From positions 3,658,001 through 3,722,000 of the forward strand of contig NZ_CP133771.1 in the NCBI RefSeq assembly GCF_031348265.1: a stretch of DNA of 64,000 nt, given 5' to 3'. Under the pieces are notes generated by a model. The model did no database searches, had not been told where the DNA came from, and saw nothing but the letters and a program-made list of their open reading frames with translations. A program made the translations under genes and the position numbers. Shown one piece after another: positions 34,135-42,456 of the stretch; position 1 is the stretch's first letter, and every line of letters begins with the position of its first letter. Source of the stretch: Streptomyces collinus (lineage in GTDB: Bacteria; Actinomycetota; Actinomycetes; Streptomycetales; Streptomycetaceae).

Positions 34135-35061
34135 CTACATCTCCTCGGCTACGTAACTGCGAAGCCAGGTCCGGAAGTCCGGGCCCAGGTCTTCACGTTC
34201 GCATGCGAGTCGGACAATGGCACGCAGGTAGTCGCCGCGGTCGCCGGTGTCATAGCGGCGGCCCTTGAAGACGACGCCGTGCACGGGGCCGCCGGTCTTC
34301 TCCTCGGCGGTAGCCGCTGATGTATACGTCTCGGCGAGCTGCTGGAGGGCGTCGGTGAGCTGGATCTCGCCGCCGCGGCCGGGCTCGGTCCGGCGCAGTA
34401 TCTCGAAGATGTGCGGGTCGAGGACGTAGCGGCCGATGATGGCGTAGTTGGACGGGGCGTCGGCCGGGTCGGGCTTCTCGACCAGGCCGCTGATCTGGAC
34501 GACGTCGCTGTCCTCGGTGGTCTCCACGGCCGCGCAGCCGTAGAGGTGGATCTGCTCCGGGGCGACCTCCATGAGCGCGATGACGCTGCCGCCGCGCTGC
34601 TCCTGGACCTCGACCATGCGCTGCAGCAGGGGGTCGCGGGGGTCGATCAGGTCGTCGCCGAGGAGGACGGCGAAGGGCTCGTCACCCACGTGCGGGGCGG
34701 CGCACAGGACGGCGTGGCCGAGGCCCTTGGGGTCGCCCTGGCGGACGTAGTGCATGGTCGCGAGGTCACTGGACTCCTGCACCTTGGCGAGACGGCTGGC
34801 GTCGCCCTTCTTCTGGAGGGCCGACTCCAGCTCGTAGTTGCGGTCGAAGTGGTCCTCCAGGGGGCGCTTGTTGCGGCCCGTCACCATGAGGACGTCGTCG
34901 AGACCCGCGGCGACGGCCTCCTCGACCACGTACTGGATCGCGGGCTTGTCCACGACCGGCAGCATCTCCTTGGGAGTGGCTTTGGTGGCCGGCAGGAACC
35001 GGGTGCCGAGGCCTGCTGCGGGAATGACAGCCTTGCTGATCCGAGGGTGCAACTGAGTCAT
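34135..35061 (-). CDS. galU: UTP--glucose-1-phosphate uridylyltransferase
   Basis: 308 aa from the ATG at 35061 (MTQLHPRISKAVIPAAG). Makes UDP-glucose from UTP and glucose-1-phosphate for cell-wall and trehalose synthesis. Motifs: AAGLGTRFLPATKATPKEMLPVVDKP (nucleotide and catalytic Lys/Arg), GRNKRPLEDHFD, LGDDLID, LVEKPDPADAPSNYAIIGRYVL and GGEIQLTDAL. First gene of a minus-strand row galU-glp-moaC-mogA-rimJ-sepX. A 14-bp perfect palindrome lies in its promoter region. Confidence 0.96.
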   Translation of the reverse strand: MTQLHPRISKAVIPAAGLGTRFLPATKATPKEMLPVVDKPAIQYVVEEAVAAGLDDVLMVTGRNKRPLEDHFDRNYELESALQKKGDASRLAKVQESSDLATMHYVRQGDPKGLGHAVLCAAPHVGDEPFAVLLGDDLIDPRDPLLQRMVEVQEQRGGSVIALMEVAPEQIHLYGCAAVETTEDSDVVQISGLVEKPDPADAPSNYAIIGRYVLDPHIFEILRRTEPGRGGEIQLTDALQQLAETYTSAATAEEKTGGPVHGVVFKGRRYDTGDRGDYLRAIVRLACEREDLGPDFRTWLRSYVAEEM

Positions 35062-35115
35062 GTCGGCCACCCTATCCGGTGCCTTTGGATGGAATCTGCG
35101 GCTCCGGTTCATAGG

Positions 35116-35129
35116 CGCTCATATGAGCG
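35116..35129. promoter_or_regulatory. 14-bp perfect palindrome in the galU/fthC divergent promoter
   Basis: CGCTCATATGAGCG is fully self-complementary. It sits almost midway between the galU start (35061) and the fthC start (35155), so a dimeric regulator bound there could affect both. No regulator gene is adjacent. Confidence 0.4.
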
Positions 35130-35154
35130 TATTGCCATAGTTCGGGAGCAACCA

Positions 35155-35778
35155 TTGAGGCCTATCGCACGTCCGGGCGAGCCTGACAAGCGGAGTTTGC
35201 GGCGCGAGATCCTCGCGGTGAGGAACAGGTTGACGGCGGATGACCTGCGGGAAACGTCGGCAGCGCTGGCCGGGCGGGCGCTGGAGCTGCCCGAGTTGGC
35301 GCGGGCCGGGACGGTGGCCGCGTACGTCTCGGTGGGGAGCGAACCCGGGACGCTCGCGCTCCTGGACGCGCTGCGCGCCCGGGGCGTGCGCGTGCTGCTG
35401 CCGGCCCTGCTGCCCGACAACGACCTGGACTGGGGCCCGTACGAGGGCGAGGGCTCCCTGGCGCGGGTGCAACACGGCAGCAGGATGGCCCTCTTCGAAC
35501 CCGCCGGCGAGCGCCTCGGACCCGACGGCGTGACCACCGCCGACGCCGTGCTGCTGCCCGGCCTCGCGGTGGACGCGCGCGGGATGCGGCTCGGCCGGGG
35601 CGGCGGCTCCTACGACCGGGTCCTGGCACGGCTGGAGCGGGCGGGGGCGTATCCCGCCCTGGTGGTGCTGCTGTACGACTCCGAGGTCGTCGGGCGCGTC
35701 CCCGCCGAGCCGCACGACCGGCCGGTGGACGCGGTGGTGACACCGGCGGGGGTGCGACGCTTCCGGCCGGGGTCCTGA
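35155..35778 (+). CDS. fthC: 5-formyltetrahydrofolate cyclo-ligase
   Basis: 207 aa from a TTG at 35155, 6 nt after CGGGAG; no ATG or GTG in frame nearby. Converts 5-formyl-THF to 5,10-methenyl-THF with ATP. The phosphate-binding loop GMRLGRGGGSYDRVLAR is clear. KRSLRREILAVRNRL at the N-terminus is the family onset, and VPAEPHDRPVDAVVTPAGV closes the fold. In mycobacteria the homologue (Rv0992c) also neighbours galU and an FmdB/Ruc gene. Confidence 0.93.
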   Translation: MRPIARPGEPDKRSLRREILAVRNRLTADDLRETSAALAGRALELPELARAGTVAAYVSVGSEPGTLALLDALRARGVRVLLPALLPDNDLDWGPYEGEGSLARVQHGSRMALFEPAGERLGPDGVTTADAVLLPGLAVDARGMRLGRGGGSYDRVLARLERAGAYPALVVLLYDSEVVGRVPAEPHDRPVDAVVTPAGVRRFRPGS

Positions 35779-35781
35779 CGC

Positions 35782-35819
35782 CGAAGGGCCCTCCACCCGT
35801 ACGCGTGGAGGGCCCTTCG
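35782..35819. terminator. Bidirectional terminator after fthC
   Basis: A 15-bp perfect stem (CGAAGGGCCCTCCAC / GTGGAGGGCCCTTCG) with an 8-nt loop in the 50-bp convergent gap between fthC and the penicillin-acylase gene. Confidence 0.85.
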
Positions 35820-35828
35820 TTCACCGGT

Positions 35829-38663
35829 TCACGGTCTCAGCACCAGCTTGTCGGCCGTGCTCTTCTCGACCGCCTGGTCCGAGAAGGACCAGTCCAGCAG
35901 TTCGCCGGCGGCCCACTTGTCGGTCTGGTCGACGTAGTGCGCGTTGTAGGCGTGCCCGGAGGCGCCGGTGAGGTTGATCCACTTCGACTTGTCGAGGTCG
36001 CCGAGGTTCACCACCATCCGCATGGACGGCACCCACACCACCCCGTAGCCGCCGGCCGCGTTCCAGCCGGTCGCGTTGACCGTGGCCTCGCCGCCGCCGA
36101 GCTCCCATGGGCCGCGGTTGAGGGCGTACTGGAGGAAACCGGGGCCCGCGGTGCCGAGGGTCTGGTTCTTCAGGAACAGGCGGTGCAGCCGGCCCCAGCT
36201 CCAGGAGTCGATGTCCTTGCCGAGCTTGGCGGTCAGCTCCCAGCGGGCGTCGATCATGGCCCGCTTGAACAGCTGGTCGCGGTTGTGGGCGGCGGGACGG
36301 GTGCGCACCTCGGGGGTCGTCCACCAGTCGCTGTCCGGCTGGTTCATGAGCTTGCGCACCACCTCGAACCAGCGGTCGCCGCCGTCCGGCTGCGCCTGGT
36401 CGGGGTCGCGCTGGCCGCACTCGCGGACCTTCCGGGCCTCGTCGGCCGGGCCGGTGGTGTTGACCGGATCGACCCACAGGCACTGGCCCTTGGGCCGCAG
36501 CTCCTTGGGCAGCTTGTTGCCGAAGGCGAGCTTGAGGACGTTGCGCCACACCGCGTTGAAGTAGGCCGCCGCCGCGGAGTCGGCGTCCTGGGTGTAGTCC
36601 CAGCCCTCCAGGAGCTTCTGCGCCTCGCGGACGTCCTTGTTCCCGGGGTCGATCTTCAGCAGCGTGGGCACCAGCAGCCGGGCGATCTCGCTGCTGTTGT
36701 CCAGCTGCATCTGGCGCATGTCGTCCGTGGAGATCTTGCCGCCGTCCTTGATCTTCGACTGGATCAGGTCGGTGATCCGCTGGCTGCGCGCGCCGTAGCC
36801 CCAGTCCGCGGTGAGCGTGTAAGGGTACTTGCCCGGGTCGATCACGGCCTGGTTGGCGGTGACGATGTAGCCGCGCTCCGGGTCGTACTCGTAGGGCAGC
36901 GCGTCCTGCGGGATGTAGCCGCTCCAGCGGTACTTCGGGTCCCAGCCCGGCGCCGGGATGGAGCCGTCGTCGCCCTTCTGGCGCAGCGGGATCTTCCCCG
37001 GCAGCGTGTAGCCGATGTGGTTCTCGGTGTCGGCGTAGATCAGGTTCTGCGAGGGCACCTCGAACTGCGCGGCGGCCTTGCGGAAGTCGGTCCAGTTCTT
37101 CGCCTTGTTCATGGCGAAGACGGCGTCCATGGTGGTGCCGGGCTGCAGGGCGGTCCAGCGCAGCGCCACGCCGTAGCCGTCGCCTCTGTCGGGTGCGGCG
37201 GTGTCGACGGTGGCCTTCCTGCCGACCTTGACGAGCTCCTCGTCGCGGTCGGACAGCAGGGGCCCGTTGTTGGTCTCGCGGACGACGATCTTCTTCGGCG
37301 AGCCGCCGGCGACCTTGATGGTCTCCTCGCGGGTCTCGAAGGGCTTGACCTTGCCGTCGTAGAGGTAGCCGTTGCCGGTGATCTTCTCCAGGTAGAGGTC
37401 CGTGACGTCCACGCCGGAGTTGGTCATGCCCCAGGAGATGTTCTGGTTATGGCCGATTATCACGCCCGGCATGCCGGCGAAGGTGTAGCCGCTGACGTCG
37501 TACTGGCACGCGCCGGAGACGCTGCGGCAGTGCAGGCCCATCTGGTACCAGACGGACGGCAGGGAGGGCGACAGGTGCGGGTCGTTGGCCAGCAGCGGCT
37601 TGCCGGTGATGGTGTGCTCCCCGCCGACGACCCAGGAGTTGGAGCCGATGCCGTCGCCGTTCACGCCGACGGCCGGAGGGAGGTCGTCCAGGACGTTGGT
37701 GAGGCCGCCGAGCTGGCTGTCCAGGCCTGCGGTGCCCGAGGCGCCGGAGGCGGTGCCGCCCGCGCCGGAGGCCGTGCCCGAGCCGGTGCCCTGGGTGCCC
37801 GCGGTTCCGGCGGAGGCTCCCGCGGTGCCGCCGGTGCCGTTCGCGCCGGACGTACCGCTCGTGCCGGACGTGCCGCCCTGCTCGAACGCCCCCGTCAGCT
37901 CGTCGTACTGGCCCTCCTGGACGATCGCCTTGTTCCGGCCGTACGGGTACTGCGGGTACAGGTCGGCGATCTGCTTCGGGCCGAGGCGGCTGGTGAGCAG
38001 GGCGCGGTCGATCTCGTCCTGCATGTTGCCGCGCAGGTCCCAGGCCATCGCCTTCAGCCAGGAGATCGAGTCGACCGGGGTCCACTTCTGCGGCATGTAG
38101 TCGTTGGTGAAGCCCAGCGCCGCGTACTCCAGGGAGATGTCCTCGCCGTCCTTGCCCTGGAGGTAGGAGTTGACTCCCTCGGCGTAGGCCTGGAGGTACT
38201 TCTTCGTGGTGGCCGACAGCTTGGTGTCGTACTCCTGCTTGGCGACCCGGTCCCAGCCGAGGGTGCGCAGGAACTCGTCGTTGTCGACCTGGCTCTTGCC
38301 GAACATCTCCGACAGCCGTCCGGCGGCCATGTGGCGACGGACGTCCATCTCGTAGAACCGGTCCTGCGCCTGGACGTAGCCCTGCGCCATGAACAGGTCC
38401 GCGTCGGAGGAGGCGTAGATCTGCGGGATGCCGTAATGGTCGCGCTTGACCTCGACGGGGCCCGAGAGGCCCTTCAGTGTGAGGGTGCCCTTGGTCTGCG
38501 GGAAGGAGGCCCGGACGGTACTGATGGACCAGTACGACCCATAGGCCACGCCCCCGACGAGGGCCAGCACCAGGACGAGCACGATAAGTCGGGCTTTGCG
38601 CCCCTTTCTCCTGCCGGACTTGCCGGGCTGCTGACCCGTGGAGGCGGTGGTGTTGGGGGGCAT
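35829..38663 (-). CDS. Penicillin acylase family protein (Ntn hydrolase), membrane-anchored
   Basis: 944 aa from the ATG at 38663 (MPPNTTASTGQQPGKSG). A basic N-terminus precedes a membrane anchor (LIVLVLVLALVGGVAYGSYW, about residues 24-43), so the enzyme faces outside. The alpha part has VKRDHYGIPQIYASSDADLFMAQGYVQAQDRFYEMD. The beta subunit should begin at S341 (IGSNSWVVGG), the autocatalytic cleavage point and N-terminal nucleophile. Directly before it, residues about 262-309 are a Gly/Ser/Thr/Ala repeat, probably the removable spacer. Typical substrates are N-acyl homoserine lactones, penicillins or cyclic lipopeptides; here unknown. Confidence 0.92.
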   Translation of the reverse strand: MPPNTTASTGQQPGKSGRRKGRKARLIVLVLVLALVGGVAYGSYWSISTVRASFPQTKGTLTLKGLSGPVEVKRDHYGIPQIYASSDADLFMAQGYVQAQDRFYEMDVRRHMAAGRLSEMFGKSQVDNDEFLRTLGWDRVAKQEYDTKLSATTKKYLQAYAEGVNSYLQGKDGEDISLEYAALGFTNDYMPQKWTPVDSISWLKAMAWDLRGNMQDEIDRALLTSRLGPKQIADLYPQYPYGRNKAIVQEGQYDELTGAFEQGGTSGTSGTSGANGTGGTAGASAGTAGTQGTGSGTASGAGGTASGASGTAGLDSQLGGLTNVLDDLPPAVGVNGDGIGSNSWVVGGEHTITGKPLLANDPHLSPSLPSVWYQMGLHCRSVSGACQYDVSGYTFAGMPGVIIGHNQNISWGMTNSGVDVTDLYLEKITGNGYLYDGKVKPFETREETIKVAGGSPKKIVVRETNNGPLLSDRDEELVKVGRKATVDTAAPDRGDGYGVALRWTALQPGTTMDAVFAMNKAKNWTDFRKAAAQFEVPSQNLIYADTENHIGYTLPGKIPLRQKGDDGSIPAPGWDPKYRWSGYIPQDALPYEYDPERGYIVTANQAVIDPGKYPYTLTADWGYGARSQRITDLIQSKIKDGGKISTDDMRQMQLDNSSEIARLLVPTLLKIDPGNKDVREAQKLLEGWDYTQDADSAAAAYFNAVWRNVLKLAFGNKLPKELRPKGQCLWVDPVNTTGPADEARKVRECGQRDPDQAQPDGGDRWFEVVRKLMNQPDSDWWTTPEVRTRPAAHNRDQLFKRAMIDARWELTAKLGKDIDSWSWGRLHRLFLKNQTLGTAGPGFLQYALNRGPWELGGGEATVNATGWNAAGGYGVVWVPSMRMVVNLGDLDKSKWINLTGASGHAYNAHYVDQTDKWAAGELLDWSFSDQAVEKSTADKLVLRP

Positions 38664-38800
38664 CGCTGTCCTTGCTGTCCTAACGCGAGCGGCAGGTTCG
38701 GCTGTGCTTTTAACTGAGCGCTGGAGCAACGATAGGCGCAGGGCCTTGCGCCCCTTGACGCGGAGTCGGGAACCGGCACGGACGGACGTTCGATCTTGCC

Positions 38801-38830
38801 TCAAGAAGTGTCAAGAAATCGTCAAGAGTT
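38801..38830. promoter_or_regulatory. Three direct repeats TCAAGA in the acylase/antiporter divergent region
   Basis: TCAAGAAGTG (38801), TCAAGAAATC (38811) and TCAAGAGTT (38822) start 10 and 11 bp apart, so they face the same side of the helix. They lie in an AT-rich patch between the acylase start (38663) and the antiporter start (about 38932). Such spacing is typical of response-regulator sites. Confidence 0.4.
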
Positions 38831-38931
38831 AGGTAAGGTAACGAAGTAGTTGGCGCGGTGCGCCACAGCTTCATGTGCGATGTACGTGAGCCCACGCGCG
38901 CGTGCGTGCGGGCCAGGGAAGGATTCAGCCG

Positions 38932-40431
38932 CTGACTGTTCACCACCTCAACCAGCTCCTGCTCGTCTGCTCGCTCGTCCTGCTCGTTGCCGTCGCAGCG
39001 GTACGGATCTCCTCGCGCAGCGGGCTCCCCAGCCTGCTCGTGTACCTGGGGATCGGCGTCGCCATGGGCCAGGACGGCGTGGGCGACATCCACTTCGACA
39101 ACGCCGAACTGACCCAGGTCATCGGATACGCGGCCCTGGTCGTGATCCTGGCCGAGGGTGGTCTGGGCACGAAGTGGAAGGAGATCAAACCGGCCCTGCC
39201 CGCCGCCACGGCACTGGCGCTGGCCGGTGTCGCGGTGAGCGTCGGGGTGACGGCTTCGGCCGCGCACTATCTGATCGGGCTGGAGTGGCGGCAGGCGCTC
39301 ATCATCGGGGCGGTCGTCTCCTCGACGGACGCGGCGGCCGTGTTCTCCGTGCTGCGCAAGATCCCCCTGCCCGCGCGCGTGACGGGCACGCTGGAGGCGG
39401 AGTCGGGCTTCAACGACGCCCCGGTGGTCATCCTCGTGGTGTCCCTGTCCACGGCAGGGCCGGTCGAGCACTGGTACTCGCTGCTGGGCGTGATCCTGCT
39501 GGAGCTGGCCATCGGCGCGGCCATCGGTCTCGCGGTGGGCTGGCTGGGCTCCTGGGGGCTCAGGCACGTGGCGCTGCCCGCGTCCGGCCTCTACCCGATC
39601 GCCGTCATGGCGATCGCCGTGGTGGCGTACGCGGCGGGCGCGCTGGCCCACGGCAGCGGCTTCCTCGCGGTGTACCTCGCCGCGATGGTGATGGGCAACG
39701 CGCGACTGCCGCACTGGCCGGCCACCCGCGGGTTCGCCGACGGACTCGGCTGGATGGCCCAGATCGGCATGTTCGTCCTGCTCGGCCTGCTGGTCACGCC
39801 GCACGAGCTGGGCGACGACATCGTGCCCGCGCTGGTCATCGGGCTGGTGCTGACCATGGTGGCGCGACCGCTCAGCGTGGTGCTCTGCCTGTCGCCGTTC
39901 CGGGTGCCGTGGCAGGAGCAGGCCCTGATGTCCTGGGCGGGGCTGCGCGGGGCCGTGCCCATCATCCTGGCGACCATCCCCATGGTCCAGGGCGTCGACG
40001 CCAGCCGGCGGATCTTCAACATCGTCTTCGTGCTGGTCGTCGTCTACACCCTGGTCCAGGGCCCGACGCTGCCCTGGCTGGGCCGCAAGCTGCACCTGGG
40101 GGACGGTTCGGAGGCCGCCGACCTCGGCATCGAGTCCGCCCCGCTGGAGCGGCTGCGCGGCCATCTGCTGTCCGTGGCGATCCCCGGCGAATCCAAGATG
40201 CACGGGGTGGAGGTGGCCGAGCTGCGGCTGCCGCACGGCGCGGCCGTGACGCTCATCGTGCGCGGAGGTGAATCGTTCGTCCCGCTGCCGACGACGATAT
40301 TGCAGCGCGGAGACGAGCTCCTCGTGGTCGCCACGGACCCCGTCCGGGACGCGACCGAGAGCCGACTGCGGGCCGTGGGGCACGGCGGCAAGCTCGCCGG
40401 CTGGCTGGGCACGGACGGGGCGACCCGTTGA
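38932..40431 (+). CDS. Monovalent cation:proton antiporter, CPA1 family (NhaP2/CvrA-like) with RCK_C domain
   Basis: 499 aa if translation starts at the CTG at 38932 (GGAAGG lies 9 nt upstream), giving TVHHLNQLLLVCSL; a GTG at 38902 is the alternative and adds 10 residues. About 12-13 membrane helices. The ion-site motif appears as VVSSTDAAAVFSVL and ESGFNDAPVVIL. The C-terminal cytoplasmic part (about residues 415-490, HGVEVAELRLPHGAAVTLIVRGG) is a TrkA-C/RCK_C ligand domain. Expected role is K+ or Na+ efflux in exchange for H+. RCK_C domains in related antiporters bind c-di-AMP or nucleotides; this is not shown here. Confidence 0.87.
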   Translation: MTVHHLNQLLLVCSLVLLVAVAAVRISSRSGLPSLLVYLGIGVAMGQDGVGDIHFDNAELTQVIGYAALVVILAEGGLGTKWKEIKPALPAATALALAGVAVSVGVTASAAHYLIGLEWRQALIIGAVVSSTDAAAVFSVLRKIPLPARVTGTLEAESGFNDAPVVILVVSLSTAGPVEHWYSLLGVILLELAIGAAIGLAVGWLGSWGLRHVALPASGLYPIAVMAIAVVAYAAGALAHGSGFLAVYLAAMVMGNARLPHWPATRGFADGLGWMAQIGMFVLLGLLVTPHELGDDIVPALVIGLVLTMVARPLSVVLCLSPFRVPWQEQALMSWAGLRGAVPIILATIPMVQGVDASRRIFNIVFVLVVVYTLVQGPTLPWLGRKLHLGDGSEAADLGIESAPLERLRGHLLSVAIPGESKMHGVEVAELRLPHGAAVTLIVRGGESFVPLPTTILQRGDELLVVATDPVRDATESRLRAVGHGGKLAGWLGTDGATR

Positions 40432-40462
40432 GGGCGTTTTGCGCGGTTTTGGATTTGTAGGG

Positions 40463-40517
40463 CGTACAGGGTCATGGTGCTCACTTTCACAGGAGCGCAG
40501 CCCTTGATCCCTGTACG
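40463..40517. promoter_or_regulatory. Inverted repeat CGTACAGGG / CCCTGTACG upstream of the MFS gene
   Basis: Perfect 9-bp arms at 40463-40471 and 40509-40517, 37 bp apart, in the 265-bp gap between the antiporter stop and the MFS start. The spacing (46 bp centre to centre) would allow looping by a regulator or form a stem in RNA. The rest of the gap shows no gene. Confidence 0.4.
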
Positions 40518-40696
40518 ATGAAGGCGTTACCCAGATCGAACCAACTCTGCCTGACGCAGAGCTGGCGCGACCGTATGGCGGTCGGGACACCCCTCCTCAC
40601 CGGGCCCCGGCATCTACCGCAGTTCCGCGCAAGAGGACAGCTCTCGGCGCCGCCCGCTACGGGGCCGCGCTACCAGGCGGCAGAAAGGCACGGGCC

Positions 40697-41989
40697 GTGG
40701 TGTCCACGGTCACCTCGAAGGCGTCGGAGAACCCGACGGCTTCCGCCCGCCCGGGATACGGCCGGCTGCTGCGCACCCGCGGCGCCTGGACGTTCCTGCT
40801 CCCCGGCTTCGCGGCACGCCAGCCGTTCGCGATGCTGACCATCTCCATCGTGCTGCTGGTACAGCACACCACCGGCTCCTACGGAGCGGCGGGCGCCGCC
40901 GCGGCCGTCACCGGTGTCTCCATGGCCCTGTTCGCGCCCTACAGCGGCCGTCTCGCCGACCGCTACGGACAGCGCGCCGTGCTGGTCCCCGGAGTGCTGC
41001 TGCACGCGGTGTCCGGTCTGACGCTGACCGCGCTCGCGCTGCTGGACGCTCCCCTGTGGGCGGTGTTCGCGGCGGCCGTCCCGACCGGCGCCTCGGTGCC
41101 GCAGGTCGGCCCGATGGTGCGGGCCCGCTGGGGCGTGAAGCTCAAGGACTCGCCGCTGATGACCACCGCGGCGGCCTTCGAGTCCGTCACGGACGAACTG
41201 ACCTTCGTGGTCGGACCGCTGCTGGCCACCGCCCTGTGCACGGCCGTCGACCCGGCCGCCGGACTGGTCACGGAAGCCACGCTGACCCTGGTCGGAGGCC
41301 TGCTGTTCGCCGCGCAGAAGGGCACGCAGCCCTCCGTCGCCACCGGCGGGCACGCGCGCGTGGAGCACGCTTCGGCGCTGCGCGTCCCCGGGGTGCGGGT
41401 ACTGATCGTGACCTTCCTGGGCATCGGCACGGTCTTCGGCGGCATGCAGGTCTCCCTGGCCGCGTTCACCGAGTCGATCGGCGAACCGGGCCTGAACGGC
41501 GTCCTCTACGGCGTCTTCGCCGCGGGCAACATGCTCTCCGGCGTGGTCTGCGGCGCGATCGCCTGGAAGGCGGCCCCGCAGCGGCGCCTGGTCATCGGCT
41601 ACGCGGCGCTCGCCCTGGCCGCGTCCGGCCTGTGGGCCGCCCACTCCGTGCCGGTCCTCGCCGGCCTGGGTCTGCTGGTCGGCATGTGCATCGCGCCCGC
41701 CCTGATCACCGGCTACACCTTGGTCGACAGCCTGGTCCCGGCCGGTGCCCGCACCGAGGCCTTCACCTGGCTGACCGGAGCGGTGGCGCTCGGCCAGGCC
41801 GCCGCCGTCACCGTCGCCGGACAGCTGGAGGACCGCTTCTGGTCGGGCGCCGGTTTCCTGGTGCCGACGGGCGGCACGGTCCTGGCCCTGGCGACCCTCC
41901 TGGCCCTGCGCTCCCGGCTGGCGGCGCGGGCGGGCGGCCGGACCGTCGCACGTGGCGTGGGTCACCGCGTGCCGGTGGCAGTGGACTGA
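40697..41989 (+). CDS. MFS transporter
   Basis: 430 aa, GTG start (a second GTG follows directly). Twelve hydrophobic segments. Loop 2-3 has the MFS signature GRLADRYGQRAVLVPG. The middle loop is charged (KGTQPSVATGGHARVEH), and helix 7 onwards carries FGGMQVSLAAFTESIGEPG. This subtype is a YfcJ/NarK-distant set of actinobacterial 'MFS transporters' whose substrates are not known. No regulator gene is adjacent; a 9-bp inverted repeat lies upstream. Confidence 0.88.
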   Translation: MVSTVTSKASENPTASARPGYGRLLRTRGAWTFLLPGFAARQPFAMLTISIVLLVQHTTGSYGAAGAAAAVTGVSMALFAPYSGRLADRYGQRAVLVPGVLLHAVSGLTLTALALLDAPLWAVFAAAVPTGASVPQVGPMVRARWGVKLKDSPLMTTAAAFESVTDELTFVVGPLLATALCTAVDPAAGLVTEATLTLVGGLLFAAQKGTQPSVATGGHARVEHASALRVPGVRVLIVTFLGIGTVFGGMQVSLAAFTESIGEPGLNGVLYGVFAAGNMLSGVVCGAIAWKAAPQRRLVIGYAALALAASGLWAAHSVPVLAGLGLLVGMCIAPALITGYTLVDSLVPAGARTEAFTWLTGAVALGQAAAVTVAGQLEDRFWSGAGFLVPTGGTVLALATLLALRSRLAARAGGRTVARGVGHRVPVAVD

Positions 41990-42019
41990 GCGGCCGGAAT
42001 ACGTCACTATGGATCGTCG

Positions 42020-42046
42020 TTAGCACTCATCGAGTGAGAGTGCCAG
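42020..42046 (+). promoter_or_regulatory. CIRCE-like HrcA operator upstream of ruc
   Basis: TTAGCACTC-N9-GAGTGCCAG against the consensus TTAGCACTC-N9-GAGTGCTAA: left arm perfect, right arm 7 of 9, spacer exactly 9. It ends in the ribosome site (AGGAGG) of the gene starting at 42057, so HrcA binding would block transcription of that gene. The mycobacterial homologue is known to be HrcA-repressed. Confidence 0.8.
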
Positions 42047-42056
42047 GAGGAAGACA

Positions 42057-42377
42057 GTGCCGACCTACCAGTACCAGTGCACCGAGTGCGGCGAAGGCCT
42101 CGAGGCGGTGCAGAAGTTCACCGACGACGCCCTCACCGAGTGCCCCGACTGCAAGGGCCGCCTGAAGAAGGTGTTCTCGGCGGTCGGCATCGTCTTCAAG
42201 GGCTCCGGCTTCTACCGGAACGACAGCCGCGGCTCCTCGTCGAGCAGCTCCCCGGCCGCGAAGTCGTCGAGCACCTCGTCCTCGGGCTCGTCGTCCTCCG
42301 ACTCCGGCTCGTCGAGCTCCGGCTCGAGCTCGACATCGAGCACCAGCAGCTCCTCCAGCAGCACCACCGCCGCGTAA
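42057..42377 (+). CDS. ruc: FmdB-type zinc-ribbon protein, Ruc-like redox-regulated chaperone
   Basis: 106 aa, GTG start after AGGAGGAAGACA. The N-terminal 40 residues are an FmdB zinc ribbon: CTECGEG then CPDCKG, i.e. two CxxC pairs, followed by FSAVGIVFKGSGFYRNDSR. The remaining 55 residues are almost only Ser with Thr, Gly, Ala and Lys, a disordered tail. The mycobacterial homologue Rv0991c (Ruc) is a zinc-binding, oxidation-activated chaperone with the same layout and HrcA control. The CIRCE-like site upstream fits this exactly. Ser repeats are coded by mixed TCG/AGC/TCC codons rather than one repeated codon. Confidence 0.88.
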   Translation: MPTYQYQCTECGEGLEAVQKFTDDALTECPDCKGRLKKVFSAVGIVFKGSGFYRNDSRGSSSSSSPAAKSSSTSSSGSSSSDSGSSSSGSSSTSSTSSSSSSTTAA

Positions 42378-42456
42378 GGCCTGATTCCTACGGGACCCTG
42401 CCGCCCTCCCGGGCGACGGGGTCCTCGGCGTTTCCGCATGCCGTTAGGGTGCGGGC

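Noticed and set aside
40518..40838. Open frame starting ATGAAGGCG before the MFS gene
   Set aside because: Runs out of frame into the MFS gene and has Arg/Ser/Pro noise; no coding pattern.
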